From Rhodococcus sp. 1168 (GTDB lineage: Bacteria; Actinomycetota; Actinomycetes; Mycobacteriales; Mycobacteriaceae), in NCBI RefSeq assembly GCF_002091955.1, contig NZ_MKKY01000035.1:1-64000 (forward strand): a stretch of 64,000 nucleotides of DNA. The letters run 5' to 3'. Below, one piece after another: positions 1-6,912 of the stretch. Numbering within the stretch: position 1 is the stretch's first letter; every line of letters begins with the position of its first letter. A model generated the notes under the pieces. The model searched no databases. It worked only from the letters and a program-made list of their open reading frames with translations, and was not told the DNA's origin. The position numbers and the translations under genes are program-made.

Positions 1-7
1 GGCGGTT

Positions 8-1186
8 TCAAGTGGTTGTTGCAACGACTAACTCGTTGATCACTTTTGCTGGTGATTTCCAGCCTAGTGTTTTCCGGGGGCGGTCGTTGAGTTCAGCGGC
101 GACCGCTTGGAGTCGTTCGGCGGTGTGCACGGACAGGTCGGTGCCTTTTTTGAAGTATTGCCGCAGGAGTCCGTTGGTGTTTTCGTTCGTTCCGCGCTGC
201 CAGGGACTGTGGGGGTCGCAGAAGTAGATTGCCATGTCGGTGGCCATAGTGATTTCTGCATGCCGACGCATTTCGAGACCTTGATCCCAGGTCACCGACT
301 GTTTGAGTACCGCAGGCATCGACCGGATTGCCTCGATCATCGCGTCTCGGACGGCGTCGAGATTGTGCGAGTGCGGCAGGTGGAGCAGCATGGTGAACCG
401 TGACGTGCGCTCGACGAGGGTGCCGATCGCCGATTTGTTGCCGGCACCGAGGATCAGGTCGCCTTCCCAGTGCCCGGGTACTGTGCGGTCTTCGACGTCG
501 TCGGGTCGTTCGGAGATCAGCGTTTTGTCGGGGATGTGATGAGCGTTGCTGGGTACCCGGCCGTGTTTGCGGCGATGCGCCCGCCCGGTCCGTAGTGCAT
601 CGGCGACTTCGGCTTTGAGTTCGCCTTTGGCTTGGACGTAGATGGCGTTGTAGATCGTTTCGTGCGACACGTGCATCTCCGGTCGATCGGGGTAGTCGAT
701 CTTCAGTGTCGCCGAGATCTGTTGTGGTGACCACTTTTTGCGGAGTCTGCGGACGACTTCTGTGCGGAGCTCACTGTTGCGGTCGGCGAGTTTCGCGGCC
801 TTGGGTCGGCGGGCGCGTGTGTCCGCTCGCTGGTGTGCGGACACTGATCGGTAGGTGCCGCCAAGGTTGGTGTTGCGTTTGAGTTCGCGGGAGACGACGG
901 ACTTGTGACGTCCGATCAGGTCGGCGATATCGGTCTGGGTTAGTCCCATCGCGGTGCCGATCGCGATTTCCTCTCGTTCGGCTTGCGAGAGGAATCGTCC
1001 GCTGGGTTCGGGCCGGACCCGTTTGGCCCCGCGGACGATTCCTGCCTTCTGATCTATCCACCGCTTGCCGGTGGTGCGGCTGACGCCGGCAGCGGCCGAC
1101 GCGTGGATCACTGAAGCACCCGAATCTCGCATGGCATGGAACTTAGCGACTACTTCTGCGCGATTCGGGACAACACGTCGTGGCAT
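8..1186 (-). CDS. IS30-family transposase
   Basis: The 392-residue protein would catalyse cut-and-paste or copy-out movement of the surrounding element. The N-terminal half holds helix-turn-helix DNA-binding segments (about residues 15-45 and 70-105, the second with the IS30-typical RHKSVVSREL stretch). The C-terminal half is an RNase H-like integrase core with the DDE triad visible as Asp243 (EGDLI), Asp301 (TWDQG) and Glu335 (GTNENTNG). Length is normal for the family and no frameshift is seen, so the copy appears intact. It is transcribed toward the left window edge. Confidence 0.93.
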   Translation of the reverse strand: MPRRVVPNRAEVVAKFHAMRDSGASVIHASAAAGVSRTTGKRWIDQKAGIVRGAKRVRPEPSGRFLSQAEREEIAIGTAMGLTQTDIADLIGRHKSVVSRELKRNTNLGGTYRSVSAHQRADTRARRPKAAKLADRNSELRTEVVRRLRKKWSPQQISATLKIDYPDRPEMHVSHETIYNAIYVQAKGELKAEVADALRTGRAHRRKHGRVPSNAHHIPDKTLISERPDDVEDRTVPGHWEGDLILGAGNKSAIGTLVERTSRFTMLLHLPHSHNLDAVRDAMIEAIRSMPAVLKQSVTWDQGLEMRRHAEITMATDMAIYFCDPHSPWQRGTNENTNGLLRQYFKKGTDLSVHTAERLQAVAAELNDRPRKTLGWKSPAKVINELVVATTT

Positions 1187-1216
1187 CTGCTCGACATCTC
1201 CTCAGGTCAGGAGCTG

Positions 1217-1242
1217 TGTTGCAACGACCACTTGAGATTGCC
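1217..1242. repeat. Right terminal inverted repeat of the IS30 element
   Basis: Pairs with bases 1-26 in inverted orientation (about 21 of 26 matches). It sits about 30 bp upstream of the transposase start, so it also overlaps the likely transposase promoter region. Confidence 0.7.
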
Positions 1243-1267
1243 CAGATAGCTGGAAGGGTCCTTTCAA

Positions 1268-1339
1268 GCCGGCGGTAGAGAGGCCAAACAGCCGGCGGTA
1301 AAGAGCAAAACGGCCGGCGGTCACGAACTCGAGCCGGCG
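1268..1339. repeat. Short tandem repeat with GCCGGCGGT core
   Basis: The core GCCGGCGGT occurs at 1268-1276, 1291-1299 and 1313-1321, and a shortened GCCGGCG at 1333-1339, giving a 20-23 bp period. The spacers between the first copies are A/G-rich and related to each other. The array lies between the IS30 right end and the 3' end of the 3-hydroxybutyrate dehydrogenase gene. No hairpin or protein-coding function is evident. Confidence 0.6.
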
Positions 1340-1341
1340 AA

Positions 1342-2088
1342 CTATTTCGCCGACCACCCACCGTCCATGGTGTAGGACGCACCGGTGACCATGCCCGCGT
1401 CGGCGGACGCCAACCATCCGACCAGCGAGGCAACCTCCGACGGTTCGACGAGTCGCTTGATGGCGCTTTCGGTCAGCATGACCTGCTCGAGCACCTCTTC
1501 TTCCGGAATACCGTGTGCGGCAGCCTGATCGACGATCTGTTTCTCGACCAACGGGGTTCTGACGTAGCCCGGATTGACGCAGTTGCTCGTCACTCCGTGC
1601 GGGCCACCTTCGAGCGCGGTGACTTTCGACAGTCCTTCGAGGCCGTGTTTGGCCGTGACATAGGCAACTTTGAAAGCCGAGGCACGAAGTCCATGGACAG
1701 AGGAAATGTTCACGATCCGGCCGAAGCCACGAGAGTACATGCGCGGCAACGCAGCTCGAACGAGAAGGAAGGGCGCTTCGACCATCAGCGTCTGGATCCG
1801 ACGAAATGCTGCTGGATCGAAATCGACTATCGGCGAGACTGTTTGTATGCCGGCATTGTTGATCAGGATGTCGGTGTCGAGGGAGAGGTTCTCCAAAGCC
1901 GCGACGTCCGATAGATCCACCGCCCACGACTCCCCGCGCAGTTCCGATGCCAACTCCTTCGCCGCGACTTCGTCGACGTCGGCGATGGTGACTCTCGCGC
2001 CCCGATCAGCGAGCATTCGGGCACACGCTGCTCCGATGCCGCCTGCCCCACCGGTAACGAGCGCGGTCTTCCCGGTCAGGTCCGTCAC
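1342..2088 (-). CDS. 3-hydroxybutyrate dehydrogenase (SDR family)
   Basis: Predicted NAD-dependent oxidation of D-3-hydroxybutyrate to acetoacetate in the cytoplasm. The 248-residue protein is a classical short-chain dehydrogenase: cofactor motif TGGAGGIG at 12-19, NNAG at 77-80, catalytic Ser130, Tyr143 and Lys147, and the C-terminal MDGGW stretch typical of this group. The start is GTG, overlapping the stop of the upstream transporter gene by 4 bp (GTGA), so the two are translationally coupled. The pairing with an MHS transporter fits uptake and oxidation of a ketone body or related hydroxy acid. Exact substrate is inferred from overall similarity; another hydroxy acid is possible. Confidence 0.82.
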   Translation of the reverse strand: MTDLTGKTALVTGGAGGIGAACARMLADRGARVTIADVDEVAAKELASELRGESWAVDLSDVAALENLSLDTDILINNAGIQTVSPIVDFDPAAFRRIQTLMVEAPFLLVRAALPRMYSRGFGRIVNISSVHGLRASAFKVAYVTAKHGLEGLSKVTALEGGPHGVTSNCVNPGYVRTPLVEKQIVDQAAAHGIPEEEVLEQVMLTESAIKRLVEPSEVASLVGWLASADAGMVTGASYTMDGGWSAK

Positions 2089-3476
2089 TTCAGTCCCGCC
2101 TTGGCCAGTTCTGACTCCGTTGCAAGGTTTTTGGCGTCTGCGATATCGATGGACTCCAGCGCAAGCCCCTTGGTTTCACGGGCAGCGATGACCGCAACCA
2201 GCGTGATGGTGCACGCACCGGCCAGGTACCACGCGATCGGGACCGAGGATCCGTACCTGTTCAGCAAGAACACTGCGATGATCGGCGCGAGCGAGCCGGC
2301 GACGATCGAGGTGACCTGATAGCCCAGGGAGACGCCGGAGTAACGCATACGCGTCGGGAACATTTCGGCCATGATCGCCGGCTGGGTGGCGTACATGAAG
2401 GCGTGGAAGACCAGGCCGATGATGATGGCGAGCATGATGACGGCGTTGTGCCCGCTGTTGAACATCGGGAATGCGAAGAAGCCCCAGGTGCCGGCGGTCA
2501 GTGCACCGAACAGGTAGACCGGCCGTCGACCGATACGGTCGGCTAGACGTCCTACCAGCGGAATGACGGCGAAATGGACGGCGTGAGCCGCGAGCATCCA
2601 CCACAGGATCGTCTGGGTGTCGGTGCCGACCTCGACTTTGAGGTAGGTGATGGTGAACGTGACGACGAGGTAGTACATGACGTTTTCGCCGAACCGAAGA
2701 CCCATTGCGGTGAGAACGCCACGCGGATAACGCTTCACGACCTCGAAGACCCCGTACGACGCGGCCTTGATGACCTCGGCCTGCTTCTGTGCTTCGAGGA
2801 AGATCGGGGCGTCGGTGACCTTGGTGCGAATGTAGTAGCCGACGAACACGATGACGGCGGAAAGCCAGAATGCGACGCGCCAGCCCCAGCTGAGGAAGGC
2901 TGCGTCGGAAAGTATTGTGGTCAGAACGAGAAGGACGACGGTGGCGAGGAGGTTTCCGGCGGGGACGCCTGCCTGCGGCCAGCTTGCCCAGAATCCGCGA
3001 CTCTTGTTCGGACTGTGTTCTGCCACAAGCAGAACCGCGCCACCCCATTCGCCACCGACTGCGAAGCCCTGGATGAATCGGAGCAGCACGAGAAGCGCGG
3101 GGGCCCAGTAGCCGATCTGGTTGAAGGTGGGGAGGCATCCCATGAGGAACGTCGCACCGCCGACGAGCACCAGACTGAACTGCAGTAACTTCTTTCGACC
3201 GTACTTGTCCCCGTAGTGACCGAAGACGATACCGCCGAGCGGGCGAGCGACGAATCCGACGGCGTAAGTGACGAATGCAGCGAGAATGGCATCGAGTTCG
3301 CTGGTGCCGGCTGCGAAGAAGATCTTCGAGAACACCAGCGTCGCTGCAGTGCCGTAGAGAAAAAACTCGTACCACTCGACGATGGTGCCTGCCATCGACG
3401 CCGCGACGACCTTCTTGAGTCCGGTCGGGGCTGCGTCCGGGTCCGGACCGCTGTGTGATCGTTCGTCCACGCTCAT
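2085..3476 (-). CDS. MFS transporter, metabolite:H+ symporter (MHS) family
   Basis: A 463-residue inner-membrane symporter with about 12 hydrophobic segments. Family marks are the N-terminal AGTIVEWYEFFLYG, the loop with GDKYGRKK after TM2, and the NKSRGFWAS region, all as in the sugar/metabolite symporters related to ProP, ShiA and KgtP. The chosen ATG at 3474-3476 is preceded by a good GAGGAGTG ribosome-binding site; the open frame extends much further upstream without family similarity. It is first in a two-gene unit with the dehydrogenase and diverges from a LysR regulator. The substrate is likely a small carboxylate such as 3-hydroxybutyrate, by context only. Confidence 0.85.
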   Translation of the reverse strand: MSVDERSHSGPDPDAAPTGLKKVVAASMAGTIVEWYEFFLYGTAATLVFSKIFFAAGTSELDAILAAFVTYAVGFVARPLGGIVFGHYGDKYGRKKLLQFSLVLVGGATFLMGCLPTFNQIGYWAPALLVLLRFIQGFAVGGEWGGAVLLVAEHSPNKSRGFWASWPQAGVPAGNLLATVVLLVLTTILSDAAFLSWGWRVAFWLSAVIVFVGYYIRTKVTDAPIFLEAQKQAEVIKAASYGVFEVVKRYPRGVLTAMGLRFGENVMYYLVVTFTITYLKVEVGTDTQTILWWMLAAHAVHFAVIPLVGRLADRIGRRPVYLFGALTAGTWGFFAFPMFNSGHNAVIMLAIIIGLVFHAFMYATQPAIMAEMFPTRMRYSGVSLGYQVTSIVAGSLAPIIAVFLLNRYGSSVPIAWYLAGACTITLVAVIAARETKGLALESIDIADAKNLATESELAKAGLK

Positions 3477-3565
3477 TGACACTCCTCGTGTGATCCGGGA
3501 TGAGTGGCGTACCGATTGTGACGGCCCACACACATGCTTGGTATCTCGAGTATTGATGCAGAGCA

Positions 3566-3612
3566 ATTGCGATGCAATGGCCAAGATCGCAGGTGCGATC
3601 TGCAAATATGCA
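3566..3612. promoter_or_regulatory. Cluster of three inverted repeats between divergent MFS and LysR genes
   Basis: Three perfect small dyads lie in 47 bp just upstream of the LysR start: ATTGC-GAT-GCAAT (3566-3578), GATCGCA-GG-TGCGATC (3585-3600) and TGCA-AATA-TGCA (3601-3612). The intergenic space of 139 bp must hold promoters for both directions, and LysR proteins usually bind such dyads to autorepress and activate the divergent operon. Assignment as the LysR operator is inference. Confidence 0.55.
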
Positions 3613-3615
3613 GAG

Positions 3616-4539
3616 ATGACGTCATCCCCGACCGGTCGACTACCGAGCGCCGACGACCTTCTCGTGCTCCTGGCCGTCGGACGGACCGGTCGATACAGTT
3701 CTGCCGCCGCTGAGCTGGACGTCAACCACACGACCATCTCCAGGCGCATCGCCGTCCTCGAATCGACGCTCGGGGGTCGCGTTCTGACCAGGAGCTCAGG
3801 CGGGTGGGAGCTGACCGAGCTCGGGCGTCGGGCGCTGGCCGCAGCGGAAGCCGTCGAATCGGTGGTGCGGGGATTGGTGACGCGCGGTGACGATGCCGAG
3901 TCGCTCGAAGGAGTCGTCAGAATTTCGGCAACCGACGGTTTCAGCGCGTACATCATCGCCCCGGCCGCGGCTCGGGTGCAGCGACGGAATCCCAGCGTGG
4001 CCGTCGAAATCGTTGCGACGACCCGTCGAGCGTCCCAGCAGCGGTCCGGACTCGATATCGAGGTCGTCGTCGGCGAGCCCCAAGTCCATCGCGCACAGGC
4101 TTTCCGTCTCGGTGACTATCGCCTCGGGTTGTACGGCTCACGCGCATACTTCGACGAGCACGGGACTCCGCAGACTCTCGATGAATTGTCCGCCCACCCG
4201 TTCATCTACTTCATCGACTCGATGCTGCAGGTGGACGACCTGGATCTGGCCCCGAGTTTCACTCCGACGATGCGTGAATCGGTGACCTCCACCAACGTCT
4301 TCGTTCACGTCGAGGCCACCCGCGCGGCAGCAGGTATCGGTCTGCTGCCGTGCTTCATGGCCGATCGCCACGACGACCTCGTCCGAATCTTGCACGACGC
4401 TGTCACTGTTCGGCTCACGTACTGGCTCGTCACACGCAGTGAGACACTGCGCCGCCCCGAAGTCGCGGCGCTCGTGGAAGCGATCCGAACCATCGTCGAC
4501 GAGCAGCGTCCGGCGTTGTTGGGGCTGGCCGAGTGTTGA
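3616..4539 (+). CDS. LysR-family transcriptional regulator
   Basis: A 307-residue DNA-binding regulator. The N-terminal winged helix-turn-helix (about residues 10-70, with YSSAAAELDVNHTTISRRI) is followed by a periplasmic-binding-protein-like effector domain. The start ATG at 3616 was chosen because the LysR domain begins just after it; the reading frame is open far upstream into the divergent gene. It presumably controls the divergent transporter and dehydrogenase operon in response to the transported acid. The effector domain is closer to the VirG/PtxR-like LysR branch than to classical CysB types, and the inducer cannot be read from the sequence. Confidence 0.85.
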   Translation: MTSSPTGRLPSADDLLVLLAVGRTGRYSSAAAELDVNHTTISRRIAVLESTLGGRVLTRSSGGWELTELGRRALAAAEAVESVVRGLVTRGDDAESLEGVVRISATDGFSAYIIAPAAARVQRRNPSVAVEIVATTRRASQQRSGLDIEVVVGEPQVHRAQAFRLGDYRLGLYGSRAYFDEHGTPQTLDELSAHPFIYFIDSMLQVDDLDLAPSFTPTMRESVTSTNVFVHVEATRAAAGIGLLPCFMADRHDDLVRILHDAVTVRLTYWLVTRSETLRRPEVAALVEAIRTIVDEQRPALLGLAEC

Positions 4540-4620
4540 CCGTCTGTCCGGAGGTACGAAGTGCGCCCTGCGTATACCGTCGTGCACACAGGATTTCCGT
4601 CTGACAGGGAGGATTTCTCG

Positions 4621-5343
4621 ATGTCCGATATCGACTTCTATTTCGATCCGGTGTGCCCGTTCGCATGGATGACAAGCAAATGGGTTCGTAAGGTGCAGGC
4701 GCAGCGTGATTACACGGTCGATTGGCGCTTCATCTCCCTGCGCCTGCTCAACTCTCACATCGACTACGCGTCTCACTTTCCACCTGAGTACGAGGCCGGC
4801 CACACGGCAGGTCTACGACTACTGAGAGCCGCCGCAGACATTCGGCGCGAGCACGGGACTGCTGTGATCGGGCCACTGTATGCCGCCCTAGGTGCGCAGA
4901 TTTTCGATACCGATGTGGTTTCCGACGACGCTGCGAGCCACGGCTATCGCGGCACCGCGGCATTCCTGGCACCGATTCTCGAACAACTGGGCTTGCCGAC
5001 TCGGCACACCGGCGCACTGGATGATTCCTCGTTGGACGAGGAAATTCGTGCCGAGACCGACCACGCGCTCTCGCTGACCGGCAAGGACGTCGGCACACCG
5101 ATCATTGCCTTCGAGCCTCCGGACGGAGTTGCATTCTTCGGCCCGGTGATCAGCAGATTACCCAGTGACGAGGATGCAGTACCTCTGTGGGACAACGTGA
5201 TCGGACTCGCACGCTTCCCCGGATTCGCCGAAATGAAGCGCAGCATGCGTGAGCTTCCACAACTGAAGGCCCTGGGTGTCCAGGAGGACGAAGTCGGTAC
5301 GCAGCAAGACTGGCACGCCGGTAGCCGACGTCAAAAGAAATGA
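4621..5343 (+). CDS. DsbA-family protein, mycothiol-dependent nitroreductase Rv2466c-like
   Basis: A 240-residue thioredoxin-fold protein. The N-terminal strand leads into FDPVCPFAW (Cys12), and the segment GKDVGTPIIAF followed by AFFGPVISRLP closely resembles Mycobacterium Rv2466c, an oxidoreductase that uses mycothiol. Rv2466c as I recall it has a CPWC active site; here the second cysteine is Ala15, so only a monothiol mechanism is possible. The ATG at 4621 has an AGGGAGG site 8 bp upstream and follows the LysR gene by 81 bp on the same strand. The 3' end overlaps the converging methyltransferase gene by 13 bp. Confidence 0.75.
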   Translation: MSDIDFYFDPVCPFAWMTSKWVRKVQAQRDYTVDWRFISLRLLNSHIDYASHFPPEYEAGHTAGLRLLRAAADIRREHGTAVIGPLYAALGAQIFDTDVVSDDAASHGYRGTAAFLAPILEQLGLPTRHTGALDDSSLDEEIRAETDHALSLTGKDVGTPIIAFEPPDGVAFFGPVISRLPSDEDAVPLWDNVIGLARFPGFAEMKRSMRELPQLKALGVQEDEVGTQQDWHAGSRRQKK

Positions 5344-5999
5344 CTACCGCCGGCGGTCGCCGAGGGGACCGACCCAACGCGCACCTGGATGTGACCGCCG
5401 CGCACCGATGCCGTTTGCATTGCATTCAACCGCGCAGGCATTGCAGTCCAGGGGTGAGCGTCGATGTCGGATCCACCGAGCCGGCACGCCAGGCGCGCCA
5501 GCGGTGTCCATAATTCTGCGCATCCGACGGGTTTCTGCATGTCTACGACGGCTACCACTCCCCCCGCCCGGGTAGCGGAGATCATCGCGTCGAGTGCAAC
5601 CTCCCACCGAGCCATCAGCGACAACGCGTAGGTACTGATGGCCGCGTCGAACGGGACGTCGTCCCCCGAGTCCGTAGAACCGAGTGCGGTGGCGTCGGCT
5701 GCGACGAGGGTGACGTTCTCCCACCCAGCGGAGGTAGCGCGCCGCCTGGCCTGCTCGAGCATCTGCGGGCTCGAATCGACTCCGGTGATCGAACCTGTCG
5801 GCCCGATGTGCCGCTGCAGCAAAGCGAAGTTGAGACCGGTTCCGCAGCCGACGTCGAGAACATGACTGCCCGATGGAAGAGCCATCAGATCGATCGCTGC
5901 CGTGCGACCAGCGCGATAGATCGGCCACTCGAAGGAAATGACGTCGTACATGCGCGCCGAAATCGTGTACGGCATCGGCTTCTTCATCGGTCGGTCCAT
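5331..5999 (-). CDS. Class I SAM-dependent methyltransferase
   Basis: A 222-residue Rossmann-fold methyltransferase with motif I VLDVGCGTG near residues 45-54 and the acidic post-I residue in GVDSSPQM. The N-terminal YDVISFEWPIYRAGR segment is shared with lipid/quinone-type methyltransferases, so a membrane lipid, quinone or metalloid substrate is possible; none can be assigned. The ATG at 5999 is chosen because the conserved region begins soon after it. It diverges from the ECF sigma-factor gene and shares with it a palindromic promoter-like site at 6036-6064, which suggests membership in the same regulon. Confidence 0.8.
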   Translation of the reverse strand: MDRPMKKPMPYTISARMYDVISFEWPIYRAGRTAAIDLMALPSGSHVLDVGCGTGLNFALLQRHIGPTGSITGVDSSPQMLEQARRRATSAGWENVTLVAADATALGSTDSGDDVPFDAAISTYALSLMARWEVALDAMISATRAGGVVAVVDMQKPVGCAELWTPLARLACRLGGSDIDAHPWTAMPARLNAMQTASVRGGHIQVRVGSVPSATAGGSHFF

Positions 6000-6035
6000 T
6001 TCGTCGAGGCCTGCGGGGCACACTCTGTCGTTATG

Positions 6036-6064
6036 GGAACACCGCAAGACACTCGAAGGGTTCC
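6036..6064. promoter_or_regulatory. Palindromic ECF-type promoter (GGAAC-N19-GTTCC), probably bidirectional
   Basis: Read rightward, GGGAACA at 6035-6041 and GTT at 6060-6062 match the SigH/SigE-class consensus (GGGAAYA, 16-17 nt, cGTT). GTT ends exactly 8 nt before the GTG start of the sigma gene, so the transcript would begin at or next to the start codon. Because GGAAC...GTTCC is its own inverse, the opposite strand carries the same elements directed at the methyltransferase gene, with a leader of about 30 nt. Autoregulation by the sigma factor is the natural reading. Confidence 0.7.
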
Positions 6065-6070
6065 ATAGCT

Positions 6071-6637
6071 GTGCCCGAAACCGAATCCGATGCCGTCGAC
6101 GACGCTCAGGCACGTAATTTTCGTCTTTACGTCGAACCGGAGATCGAGGTGCTCTTGCGCGTTGCCGCCACGTTGACCGGTCCCTCGCAAGCCGAGGACC
6201 TCGTACAGGAGACGCTCATACGCGCGTGGCGCAGCGTCGATAGCTTCGACGGGCGCCACCCTCGGGCCTGGTTGCTGACCATCCTGCGCAACACCAACAT
6301 GAATATGCACCGACGTCAGCGGCCGGACACATTCGCCGAGATCGGCGACTACCTGTCCACCCGGCCCGCGTTCGGCGTCGAGGAACTCGGAACCGAGGAG
6401 AGAGTCATGACATCGATCTTGTCCGACGACCTCGAGCGGGCAGTCGGGTCGCTGGACCCGAAATTTCGGACGGTTCTGTTGCTGATCGACGTCGATCAAC
6501 TGACCTACGCCGAGGCCGCGAATGTCTTGGGCGTCCCGGTCGGAACGGTGATGTCGCGACTGAGCCGAGCCCGTGATCGGGTTCGACGCCACCTTCGGCC
6601 CGCATTCGCCTCTGCCACCGGAAAGGGAAAGCCATGA
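6071..6637 (+). CDS. ECF-family RNA polymerase sigma factor
   Basis: A 188-residue sigma-70 relative with only regions 2 and 4. Region 2 (about residues 22-90) includes the LVQETLIRAWRS segment that contacts core polymerase and the -10 element; region 4 (about 125-180) includes LTYAEAANVLGVPVGTVMSRLSRAR, the -35 reading helix-turn-helix. The start is GTG at 6071 with no ribosome-binding site, consistent with a leaderless message from the site at 6036-6064. The last bases overlap the anti-sigma gene (ATGA), and the flavoprotein gene follows with another ATGA overlap, so the three are one operon. Confidence 0.93.
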   Translation: MPETESDAVDDAQARNFRLYVEPEIEVLLRVAATLTGPSQAEDLVQETLIRAWRSVDSFDGRHPRAWLLTILRNTNMNMHRRQRPDTFAEIGDYLSTRPAFGVEELGTEERVMTSILSDDLERAVGSLDPKFRTVLLLIDVDQLTYAEAANVLGVPVGTVMSRLSRARDRVRRHLRPAFASATGKGKP

Positions 6638-6912
6638 TGAAGACCGCGCGGATGATGCTGACCTGCCATTGGTCGGCTCGACGGTTACAGCGTTATCTCG
6701 ACGCCGATCCGGCGGCCCACCTCGATCCGTCCGAAGTGCGCAGGCTCGAGGCTCACCTGGCTGTGTGCGCCAGGTGCCGGGCCGCAGAGGACGAGTTCAG
6801 GCAGATCGACGGGGCGTTGGCCCGCTGGACCGTACGAACGATGCCCGATGCAACGAGCGTCGAGCATGCTCGAAAATTCGTGGATCGGCTCACCCGAGGT
6901 GACATGTCATGA
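6634..6912 (+). CDS. Anti-sigma factor with zinc-binding HxxxCxxC motif
   Basis: A 92-residue soluble protein, no membrane segment. It has the zinc-associated anti-sigma signature: Cys near residue 11 and HLAVCARC (His-x3-Cys-x2-Cys) near residues 42-49. In RsrA/RshA-type factors these residues hold zinc and release the sigma factor on thiol oxidation, so a redox or thiophilic-metal signal is likely here by analogy. It overlaps both neighbours by 4 bp, which couples its translation to the sigma factor. A second ATG directly follows the first and could also be the start. Confidence 0.88.
   Translation: MMKTARMMLTCHWSARRLQRYLDADPAAHLDPSEVRRLEAHLAVCARCRAAEDEFRQIDGALARWTVRTMPDATSVEHARKFVDRLTRGDMS

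Larger units (their letters stand above)
1..1242 (-). mobile_element. IS30-family insertion sequence
   Basis: A single transposase gene is bounded by imperfect terminal inverted repeats. Bases 1-26 match the reverse complement of 1217-1242 at about 21 of 26 positions, with a nearly continuous core TCAAGTGG and GTTGCAAC. The left end coincides with the window edge, so neither the target-site duplication nor the true outer end on that side can be checked. The transposase stop lies only a few bases inside the left repeat, as is usual for IS30 elements. Confidence 0.85.

Noticed and set aside
28-1186. Large overlapping frames on both strands inside the transposase gene
   Set aside because: Shadow frames of a GC-rich gene with no family similarity.
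3382-3615. Long N-terminal extension of the LysR reading frame
   Set aside because: It would overlap the divergent transporter gene and its promoter and has no similarity to LysR proteins; the ATG at 3616 fits the domain start.
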